Source: a virus. From it: a DNA stretch of 20,879 nt. Position 1 is the stretch's first letter. Each line of letters starts with the position of its first letter. The stretch spans positions 1-20,879 of IMG/VR virus record IMGVR_UViG_3300006929_000162; one strand, 5' to 3'. Of this stretch, positions 1 to 6,215 are shown in pieces. The notes under the pieces were generated by a model. The model was not told the DNA's origin and did no database searches. It saw only the letters and a list, made by a program, of their open reading frames with translations. The translations under genes were made by a program, and so were the position numbers.

Positions 1-1
1 A

Positions 2-499
2 ACATTTTTAAACCTAACTAATGCTTTTACTGATGCGGAGTATTTTGGAGATACTAACCCTACATCTACTGTGTTTTCTCATTCAGAAGGTGCGGCTTTA
101 GATGCAGGTATGACAGCAATTGCATATTGTTTTACATCTATACAGGGCTACTCAAAGTTTGGTTCTTATACAGGTAATGGTAGTACTAATGGAACATTCG
201 TTTATACAGGATTTAAACCTGCTTGGATAATGATAAAAAGAACATCAGATGGTGGAAATGATTGGATTGTTATAGATACAACTAGATTTACAAGTAATGT
301 CATCACAAATTATATAAGAGCAAATACATCAGATGCTGAAACAGACCAATATAATATTGATGAAGATATTTTATCAAACGGGTTTAAACTTAGAGGTAAT
401 AGTGGCAACATAAACGCAAGTGGTTCACCCTACATCTACATGGCATTTGCAGAACATCCATTTGTAAGTAGTAAAGGTGTACCTGCTACAGCGAGATAA
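2..499 (+). CDS. Tail-fibre-like protein, C-terminal part (5' end outside window)
   Basis: The reading frame is open from base 2, so the window holds only the C-terminal part (about 165 residues); an internal GTG at 71 is probably not the start. The protein has the pattern of a C-terminal domain common on marine phage tail and fibre proteins (DUF7483-like): a YSKFGSYTGNG stretch, then FVYTGFKPAWIMIKRT, a DILSNGFKLRG stretch, and the ending YIYMAFAEHPFVSSKGVPATAR-like tail. These domains are glycine-, serine- and aromatic-rich beta structures. The likely role is distal tail fibre or appendage, possibly host contact; that role is inferred from family and position, not shown. The stop TAA shares one base with the ATG of the next gene, so translation is probably coupled. 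Confidence 0.7.
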   Translation, partial: TFLNLTNAFTDAEYFGDTNPTSTVFSHSEGAALDAGMTAIAYCFTSIQGYSKFGSYTGNGSTNGTFVYTGFKPAWIMIKRTSDGGNDWIVIDTTRFTSNVITNYIRANTSDAETDQYNIDEDILSNGFKLRGNSGNINASGSPYIYMAFAEHPFVSSKGVPATAR

Positions 500-861
500 T
501 GAAAATATCAGATAATACTTCTATTAGTATGCCTATGAGAAATCTTCTTAGCATACTCGGAGCCACAGCAGTCGGTGTGTGGGCGTACTTTGGAGTTATT
601 GAAAGATTAAATAATATAGAAACTAGAGCAACTTTATTTGAAGCTGATTTAGTTAAACAAGCAGACCAAATTCCTTTAGACCAAGAGCAATTTATGTTAA
701 TCGAGTTTATGGCAGAACAGTTAGATGGTATTCAAAAAGAAATGGAATCTATGATGTCTAATACAGTTAATATTAATTTTCTAAAAGACCAAGTTTCAAA
801 ATTACAAAATGATGTTGAGGAATTAAAAGATAAAATAAGAGAGAATAAAAATGGTCACTAA
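499..861 (+). CDS. Small membrane-anchored coiled-coil protein
   Basis: This 120-residue protein has a short N-terminal segment, one membrane helix (about residues 14-33, NLLSILGATAVGVWAYFGVI) and then a long charged, heptad-like helical region (about 33-115) ending in DVEELKDKIRENK. The architecture matches inner-membrane proteins with a coiled coil outside, such as i-spanins, XhlA-like haemolysins or small phage morphogenesis proteins; no family signature decides between them. The start shares one base with the preceding stop (TAATG), and the 3' end overlaps the next gene by 11 bases. Two further small genes in this cluster (3362 and 3844) have the same layout. Function unknown; i-spanin is one possibility because a lipoprotein gene follows closely. 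Confidence 0.7.
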   Translation: MKISDNTSISMPMRNLLSILGATAVGVWAYFGVIERLNNIETRATLFEADLVKQADQIPLDQEQFMLIEFMAEQLDGIQKEMESMMSNTVNINFLKDQVSKLQNDVEELKDKIRENKNGH

Positions 862-1066
862 AATTATTATAGCATTATTATTATTTTCACAAGGTACTAT
901 GATTGAGCATACTGTGACTGATGGTATTAAAGATTGTCTTGAAAAGAAAAGAATAATGAAAAGAAATATGGCAAATACAGTACAAATATCTTGTGCTAAA
1001 GTTGAAGCACAAATAGAAACTGTAGAGGGTGTAGAATTTATTAGGTCTATGAGTAAAGTAGATTAG
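851..1066 (+). CDS. Small secreted two-cysteine protein
   Basis: This 71-residue protein begins with a hydrophobic signal-like segment (residues 3-14, TKIIIALLLFSQ), followed by a charged region with two cysteines (C29 and C48) about 20 residues apart that could form one disulfide after export. It overlaps the upstream gene by 11 bases, and its stop TAG shares its last base with the GTG start of the next gene. The pattern of a short signal, then a Cys-Leu-x-Lys-Lys-Arg element and a second Cys resembles small hypothetical proteins of marine podoviruses, recognised only from general familiarity. No enzymatic motif is visible. A periplasmic or envelope role is likely; anything more specific would be a guess. 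Confidence 0.6.
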   Translation: MVTKIIIALLLFSQGTMIEHTVTDGIKDCLEKKRIMKRNMANTVQISCAKVEAQIETVEGVEFIRSMSKVD

Positions 1067-1680
1067 TGAAATATATATTTATACTTATAATATTATTGAC
1101 TTCTTGCACATTTACAGTAGCAGATGCTGCAGATTCGAATACAGTAAGTTCGACTGTAGTTACAAATAATACCCCGCCTACGGCAAATAGTCCTTCCGTA
1201 GTGGTTAATAATTCAGATGTATGTACCAGTGGATATTCTGGAAGTGTGCAAACCCAAGTCTTAGGTATTAGTTCAGGAATAACTATAAAGGACGCAAATT
1301 GTGAGATGATTAAATTATCTCGTAGTTTATTTGGTATGGGTATGCGAGTAGCTGCGGTAAGTACATTATGTGCTGACTATCGTATTTTTGATGCAATGTG
1401 GATGGCAGCTACATTTTGTCCCTACATGGGAGCCATTGGTGAAGATGCCAAACAAGGATGGTTAGATAATCCACATATGGTACCAGAAGGTAGTCAAGTA
1501 TTTGCAGCATTAGCTAAAAAAGAAGAAGAATTTGTAAAACAAGAACAAGAAGAACAGAATAAAATTGAAAAAGAAAAACAAGCATTGGTTAATGAATTAA
1601 ATCAAGGAGTACACAAAGAAAGAAATGATAAAGTTAAAATATTTACTCTTAGTGGTTTTGCTTTGCTCCTTTTACTATAA
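1066..1680 (+). CDS. Putative lipoprotein with four further cysteines and coiled-coil C-terminus
   Basis: The start is GTG, sharing a base with the previous TAG stop. The N-terminus is a hydrophobic signal with a lipobox (L11-T-S-C14), predicting lipidation at C14; an alternative signal peptidase I site follows ADA at 19-21. Next come a Thr/Asn/Ser-rich linker (about 22-52), a compact domain with C53, C79, C102 and C118 that could form two disulfides (NCEMIKLSRSLFGMGMRVAAVSTLC region), and a Glu/Lys/Gln-rich helix (about 150-188). The last residues are strongly hydrophobic (FTLSGFALLLLL) because this DNA also encodes the next protein's signal peptide in another frame. Similar proteins occur in marine phages without known function. 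Candidate o-spanin or envelope-modifying lipoprotein; at 204 residues it is long for an o-spanin. Confidence 0.7.
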   Translation: MKYIFILIILLTSCTFTVADAADSNTVSSTVVTNNTPPTANSPSVVVNNSDVCTSGYSGSVQTQVLGISSGITIKDANCEMIKLSRSLFGMGMRVAAVSTLCADYRIFDAMWMAATFCPYMGAIGEDAKQGWLDNPHMVPEGSQVFAALAKKEEEFVKQEQEEQNKIEKEKQALVNELNQGVHKERNDKVKIFTLSGFALLLLL

Positions 1681-3352
1681 CTTAAAAGCAGATTGCCCAA
1701 CTAATACTTTAGGATTATGTACTCCAAGTGTAGAAGAAATAATAGTAGAGACTATAACAGAAGACACATCTTCTGATTCTACAGGAATTACAACTATAAC
1801 CACTACAACTACCGACATAACTACAACTACAGTTACTAATCAAGATTCTGGTAATTTACTAGAAAGTGGTAGTGATTTTGTAGTCACTTCTAAAGAAGGG
1901 GATATGGATTCGGACTGGGGGGGACAAGGACCTGCAAGTATGCCAACTGGAAGTTCTTGTTATGGATTAGGTACTGATAAGTGTGCCACGATTACAGGAA
2001 GTGGAAATACAACTTCTGCTATGGGTGTAGCAGGTATGGGTACAACATTTATACAAACTATTGATATAAGTGATTTAACTATTGACAATGGAGGAAATAC
2101 ACAGTATACTATAAAGGTAGATAAACAAGATTCGGCTGATCGTATCTACATGCATATTACTGGTCGTAATGATAATATTCAAGTCTTTTCAGGAACTGAT
2201 ATCCTATCTGAATCTGGAGTTACTTCAGGATACCAACAGTATTCAGGTAATTTTGATTTTAGTGGAGTTTTAAATACCCTTATTATAGAAATTGGTGGAA
2301 GGGATGTTAATCTTGCAGTAGGTCCTTTATTTGATGATGTAACTATAAATGTACTATATAATGTTGTCGACACAATTGTTACTCAACAAATTACTACAGT
2401 TGAAATGTATATTGCTTTAAATAGTGATGTAACAGAAGAGATTATAGATGTTGTTGAAACAATCTTTGAATTAAATGAACCAATAGACGAACCAGATTTT
2501 TTTAACTTTGAACCAATAGAAAAGCCAATGGATGATTTTTCTTTTGAATCTGTAGAAGCAGAAATGCAAGAATTTGAAATGGAGTTTCAAATAGAAATGG
2601 ATATGAATTATGATATGTCAACTGATATGCCCTCTACTTTATCTATGGTTTCTACAGATATGGACATGGAAATGCCTATGGAAATAACTGTGGCATCAGT
2701 TGAAATGGATATTGAAATGGAAATGGATATACCAAAACCTGAACCACAACAAATGGAGGTAGCTATTGAGACAACAACAGAAGATACTACTATGGATATG
2801 CCGCAAACCGTGGAAAATAAACCTGATATGGAAATGGATATGGATACTCAGTCTAATGAATCAGAAAAAACTGAAACCTCTACAGAAGACATGGCAGAAT
2901 CAGAGTCTGAAACTCAACCTAAACAGCAAGAAAAAACTGAAGAAGCAGAAACCAAACCTGAAAAAATTGAACAAGAGGCAGAAGAAACTGAAGTCAAACC
3001 AACTGAATCAAAGTCAGAATCTGAAGAAGTAGAAGAACCTAAAAAAGAAATTAAAGAAGAACCTAAGAAAGAATCAAGTGCTAAACAAAAAGCAGCTACA
3101 AAGATAGTGAAAAAAATGGGTGACAAAGGTAGATATGAAGCTACAAACCAATTAAAAACTTTAATAGTAATGCAAGTATTAGGAAATACTAAAAGTTTTT
3201 TTGAAACTAACTTAGTATTGCAAGATGCGCCTGGGTTTTTTACAGATACAACTTTACCTGATTCTGTTATAACTAATAATAATATAGGTCAATATTTATT
3301 ATTTGAAGGTAGTAATGGATTACACAACGAACTAGTTAATAGTCAATATTAA
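1625..3352 (+). CDS. Large secreted, acidic, Met-rich protein
   Basis: This 575-residue protein begins with a signal peptide (about 1-22, MIKLKYLLLVVLLCSFYYN). A Thr-rich stretch (53-72) is followed by a probable beta-rich, lectin-like domain (about 75-248; DSDWGGQGPASMP, two cysteines C112 and C120, and an FDDVTINVLYNV-type end). A very acidic region (270-485) includes 20 methionines between residues 314 and 406, mostly as DM/EM pairs. A basic linker (487-503) leads to a distinct C-terminal domain (about 505-575, NQLKTLIVMQVLGNTKSFF...). The first 56 bases overlap the preceding lipoprotein gene. No enzyme motif is visible. The layout suggests an exported or virion-surface adhesin-like protein; function unknown. 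A run of seven G at 1917-1923 lies in the beta domain. Confidence 0.75.
   Translation: MIKLKYLLLVVLLCSFYYNLKADCPTNTLGLCTPSVEEIIVETITEDTSSDSTGITTITTTTTDITTTTVTNQDSGNLLESGSDFVVTSKEGDMDSDWGGQGPASMPTGSSCYGLGTDKCATITGSGNTTSAMGVAGMGTTFIQTIDISDLTIDNGGNTQYTIKVDKQDSADRIYMHITGRNDNIQVFSGTDILSESGVTSGYQQYSGNFDFSGVLNTLIIEIGGRDVNLAVGPLFDDVTINVLYNVVDTIVTQQITTVEMYIALNSDVTEEIIDVVETIFELNEPIDEPDFFNFEPIEKPMDDFSFESVEAEMQEFEMEFQIEMDMNYDMSTDMPSTLSMVSTDMDMEMPMEITVASVEMDIEMEMDIPKPEPQQMEVAIETTTEDTTMDMPQTVENKPDMEMDMDTQSNESEKTETSTEDMAESESETQPKQQEKTEEAETKPEKIEQEAEETEVKPTESKSESEEVEEPKKEIKEEPKKESSAKQKAATKIVKKMGDKGRYEATNQLKTLIVMQVLGNTKSFFETNLVLQDAPGFFTDTTLPDSVITNNNIGQYLLFEGSNGLHNELVNSQY
2564..2842 (+). repeat. Degenerate repeat coding for Asp/Glu-Met pairs
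   Basis: Variants of GAAATGGATATG and GGACATGGAAATG recur through this part of the secreted-protein gene, encoding MDM, MEM and MDIEMEMD-type runs. Twenty methionines fall within 93 residues (314-406). The units are imperfect and not in regular tandem, so they probably grew by slippage followed by drift. Confidence 0.6.
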
Positions 3353-3361
3353 GGAGAATAA

Positions 3362-3844
3362 ATGGAAGCTGAATTTGGTGGATTAAAATTTAAAGGTGGT
3401 AAAATTTTTGGAGTTATAACTGCTCTTGGGGTTCTTATTTCATCTCTTTATGTTGGGTTTGAGGCATGGAAACAATTTCAAGATATGTCTGCCAAGATAG
3501 ATTCATATATAGCCCCAGATATGAGTGGATTTGATAAACGAATAGAATTAGTACAACAAAAAATAACTATGTTACAAGGGGAATTATCTATGATATTAGA
3601 AGAAGTAAATTTAGTGGCATCCGTTGCAAAAGAATTAAAAAATGATTTAAAGGGTGATGTGAGAAGAATTGAAAGTATTGTAGAGGATGTAGAAACAAGA
3701 GTTAAAGAAGATTCTAGAACTAATGCAAACGATTTAAAAGAAACAATAAAATCTATAGAGGAAGATATGCTTCAATTAGAAGAAAAAATTTTAAAACAAA
3801 TTCAAACAGCTTTAGAAAATCCACTAGCAAGTATGAAGAAATAA
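3362..3844 (+). CDS. Membrane-anchored coiled-coil protein (holin/spanin-like layout)
   Basis: This 160-residue protein has one hydrophobic helix (about 14-33, KIFGVITALGVLISSLYVGF) followed by a long amphipathic, Glu/Lys-rich helical region (about 55-155) with heptad-like spacing. A good Shine-Dalgarno, AAGGAG at 3352-3357, precedes the ATG. The stop TAA shares one base with the ATG of the next, similarly built gene, suggesting translational coupling of a pair of single-helix coiled-coil proteins. No catalytic motif is seen. It could be an inner-membrane partner in lysis, or an assembly factor for the virion proteins encoded just downstream. The layout is clear; the function is not. Confidence 0.65.
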   Translation: MEAEFGGLKFKGGKIFGVITALGVLISSLYVGFEAWKQFQDMSAKIDSYIAPDMSGFDKRIELVQQKITMLQGELSMILEEVNLVASVAKELKNDLKGDVRRIESIVEDVETRVKEDSRTNANDLKETIKSIEEDMLQLEEKILKQIQTALENPLASMKK

Positions 3845-4038
3845 TGAAAATAGATATAAAATTCTTATTTAGCTTTGTACCCATGCTCTTAGCTGTAGGG
3901 ATTATATATGGAACGCTTGATACAAAAGTAAAAGCGTTAGAAACAAAAGTGGATAGCGTAACACAAATACAACAAGACATCGCAGTTATTAAAGAAAAAA
4001 TAATGTGGATGGAATCTTATTTAATGGGAGATCAGTAA
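3844..4038 (+). CDS. Tiny membrane-anchored coiled-coil protein
   Basis: This 64-residue protein has one membrane helix (about 6-24, KFLFSFVPMLLAVGIIYGTL) and a short coiled-coil tail (about 26-58; KVKALETKVDSVTQIQQDIAVIKEKI). The ATG overlaps the upstream stop by one base (TAATG), and the following virion-protein gene begins one base after its stop. The layout resembles XhlA-type or spanin-like small proteins and a shortened version of its upstream neighbour, but sequence similarity between the two is not obvious beyond composition. Function unknown. Confidence 0.6.
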   Translation: MKIDIKFLFSFVPMLLAVGIIYGTLDTKVKALETKVDSVTQIQQDIAVIKEKIMWMESYLMGDQ

Positions 4039-4039
4039 T

Positions 4040-5428
4040 ATGGCAACACAATCAGTACCTGCAGCTCAATTACCTGTAGGTGTAGTTCCTTCACCACAAG
4101 CAGGAACATCACAAGACACTTTAGATCTTGTTAAAAAACAAACAGTAAATCCTTTATTGCCACAAAGTGCAGTTATGGTACCTTCTTTACAACAAGCACA
4201 AACTGATGAAGTTTTAGCTACACCAGGAGTTTCTACAACCACACCTGTTGCTGTAGTTCCTACTGCAACAGCAGGAACAGCTACAGCAACTACACCTGCT
4301 ACATCAATTCAAGTAGCAGACCCTGCTACACAAGTGGCAGCTAATTATACAGCTACTACGGTAGGCACTGCTCCCACTATGACAGCAGCACAAGGTGCAA
4401 TTACACAACCTATGACTGCTCAAACAGGTCAAATAACTAGTGATGCTACTGTTGCAGGACAACTAGAAGGACTACAACAACAAGTCACAGATGCTGTTAC
4501 ACAAGGTAAAAATTTACCTGCATGGGCTAGAGGGGCACAAAAATTAGTAGAAGCTAATATGGCTAAAAGAGGCATGGGTGCTTCTAGTATGTATGCAGAA
4601 GCTTTAGCAGAAGGTATTATGAACTCTGCAACACCTATAGCTGCAGCAGATGCTAATACTTATAAGGCTATGATATTTCAGAACCTTAATAACAGACAAC
4701 AAGCCGCAGTTCAAAATGCGCAATCCTATCTTCAAATGGATATGGCTAATCTATCAAATAATCAACAAGCCAATCTTCAAAACTTACAAACAAGACAAGC
4801 ACAACTATTTTCAGATCAGGCAGCTTCTAACGCTGCATCACAATTTAATGCAACAAGTCAAAATCAAGTAGATCAATTTTATAAAAATTTATCAACATCT
4901 GTATCTACAGCTAATGCCCAAAGGTCAGATGCTATGAATCAATTTTCTACATCAGAAAGTAATAAAGTTGCAGCACAAAATGCTAATAATGAAACCGCAA
5001 TAGAACAGGCTAATTTACAAACAGAGGCACAAATAAATCAATTTAACTCTCAGTTAGCAGACCAAAGAGAAAGGTTTAATGTACAAAATCAACAAGTTAT
5101 AGATCAATCTAATGCTAATTGGAGAAGATCAATTAACACAGCAAATACAGCAACTATTAATGCAGCTAATCAAACTAATGCACAAAATGCATTAGGTATA
5201 TCTAATTTTGCTATGTCATCTTTGTGGCAACAATGGAGGGATGAGGCATCATGGACAAATGAAGCTGCTCAAAATTCTATGAATAGAGCGCATAATTTAG
5301 CTGTAGCTGCACTAGAAAGACAAACAGCTTTTGATTTACAAGATCAAGAGTCAAGGGATAGTTTATACGAAATGCTTGGAAGGTTTGCTTCTGGTATGTT
5401 TGGATCAAATGCAGGAGGTACACCATAA
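4040..5428 (+). CDS. Probable internal virion protein, Gln/Asn/Ala-rich
   Basis: This 462-residue protein has an N-terminal third (about 1-150) of low-complexity Ala/Thr/Pro/Val/Gln. Around residue 158 begins a more ordered element (LPAWARGAQKLVEANMAKRGMGASSMYAEAL) resembling a segment common in marine phage virion proteins. The rest is a long Gln/Asn/Ala-rich, probably helical stretch (about 210-400) ending with an amphipathic region (LWQQWRDEASWTNEAAQNSMNRAHNL). Position and composition resemble the small internal core or ejection proteins preceding the two giant ones in T7-like gene order (the gp14 place), but no sequence homology to gp14 can be claimed. Its stop overlaps the next start by one base. 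Structural role likely; exact position in the particle unknown. Confidence 0.6.
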   Translation: MATQSVPAAQLPVGVVPSPQAGTSQDTLDLVKKQTVNPLLPQSAVMVPSLQQAQTDEVLATPGVSTTTPVAVVPTATAGTATATTPATSIQVADPATQVAANYTATTVGTAPTMTAAQGAITQPMTAQTGQITSDATVAGQLEGLQQQVTDAVTQGKNLPAWARGAQKLVEANMAKRGMGASSMYAEALAEGIMNSATPIAAADANTYKAMIFQNLNNRQQAAVQNAQSYLQMDMANLSNNQQANLQNLQTRQAQLFSDQAASNAASQFNATSQNQVDQFYKNLSTSVSTANAQRSDAMNQFSTSESNKVAAQNANNETAIEQANLQTEAQINQFNSQLADQRERFNVQNQQVIDQSNANWRRSINTANTATINAANQTNAQNALGISNFAMSSLWQQWRDEASWTNEAAQNSMNRAHNLAVAALERQTAFDLQDQESRDSLYEMLGRFASGMFGSNAGGTP

Positions 5429-5709
5429 TGATAGGGGATATATTTAGGAATATATTTAGTAAAGAAAATATTATATCAAAAGGTTTAGGTATGGCTTTTG
5501 GAGACACAGGTATTGGAGGATCTGCAAGATCATCTATAACTGCACCTTCTACTAAAACACTAGAAGTGGGTATAGAGACTAGTACTCCTCCAGGAGAAGC
5601 AGAAAGCATTGATGCATCTGACCCACAAACAAATCTAGCATTATGGCAAAGACGTTTGTTTACAGACTCTGATGCCTATGCAATTAAAATTGCAGGGAAG
5701 GTAACATAA
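5428..5709 (+). CDS. Small hypothetical protein in virion-gene block
   Basis: This 93-residue protein has a hydrophobic start (MIGDIFRNIFSKENIISKGLGMAFGDTG), a Ser/Thr/Pro-rich middle and a C-terminal LALWQRRLFTDSDAYAIKIAGKV element. No family is recognised. An AGGAGG Shine-Dalgarno lies about 10 bases before the ATG inside the upstream gene, and both ends share one base with neighbours (TAATG), so it is part of a tightly coupled series with the virion proteins on each side. Minor virion component or assembly factor is the natural guess from position alone. Confidence 0.55.
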   Translation: MIGDIFRNIFSKENIISKGLGMAFGDTGIGGSARSSITAPSTKTLEVGIETSTPPGEAESIDASDPQTNLALWQRRLFTDSDAYAIKIAGKVT

Positions 5710-6215
5710 TGAAAGAAAATATATTTGACGCATCAATACCTGGACAATCTTTAACAAACACTCCAGGAAATTATCCTTGGGAGCATGCTCCGCAATTCAC
5801 ATCTGTAGACGAAGCATCAGAGTATGTTTGGAATAGATTACATACTGAAAAAATGCTAGATCAGGTTATTACCTTTTTAAAAAATGGTATACCTGTAGAA
5901 GCTATTGCTCGTATGATATTATTTGGAGGATTTGCAGAAGGTAAATGGAATGTGGATGTTGCATTATTAATATCTGAAGTTGTTTTTAATCAAATACTAG
6001 CTATAGGAATGAGAGCACAAATTCCTAACATAAAAATGTTTATAAAAGATCAAAGTAATGCCAAGTTTCATAAAGCATTTACTAAATTTAAAACTATGGA
6101 AAATAAAGAAAAAGAAGAGAAACCTAGTGAAGAAAGATTAAAGCAATTTGTTTCTGAAGTTAAAGAAGAATTACAAGAACAGCCATCAGGATTAATGGCA
6201 AAAGGAGATGCATAA
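5709..6215 (+). CDS. Conserved marine-phage hypothetical, probable structural protein
   Basis: This 168-residue protein opens with IPGQSLTNTPGNYPWEHAP, a start resembling a conserved marine phage protein of unknown function usually found among virion genes. A predicted helical core follows (about 35-125, including LDQVITFLKNGIPVEAIARMIL and NVDVALLISEVVFNQIL), then a Lys/Glu-rich linker and a short tail, PSGLMAKGDA. The same GLM element appears twice in the disordered protein at 14490. One-base overlaps on both sides indicate coupling. No catalytic residues stand out. Structural or assembly role inferred from context. Confidence 0.6.
   Translation: MKENIFDASIPGQSLTNTPGNYPWEHAPQFTSVDEASEYVWNRLHTEKMLDQVITFLKNGIPVEAIARMILFGGFAEGKWNVDVALLISEVVFNQILAIGMRAQIPNIKMFIKDQSNAKFHKAFTKFKTMENKEKEEKPSEERLKQFVSEVKEELQEQPSGLMAKGDA

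Noticed and set aside
57-440. Repeated 13-mer ACCCTACATCTAC at about 57 and 427
   Set aside because: Read in different frames with different flanks in the tail gene; no spacing or symmetry suggesting an attachment site or functional repeat.
2082-2110. TTGACA, 17 bases, TATACT on the plus strand
   Set aside because: A good promoter match, but it lies inside the beta-domain coding region of the secreted protein, with no gene start shortly downstream. A rough composition estimate gives about one such match by chance in AT-rich DNA of this length.
2766-3032. 88-codon Lys/Gln/Leu-rich frame on the plus strand
   Set aside because: An out-of-frame reading of the Glu/Lys-rich repeat region; low complexity mirrors the true frame.
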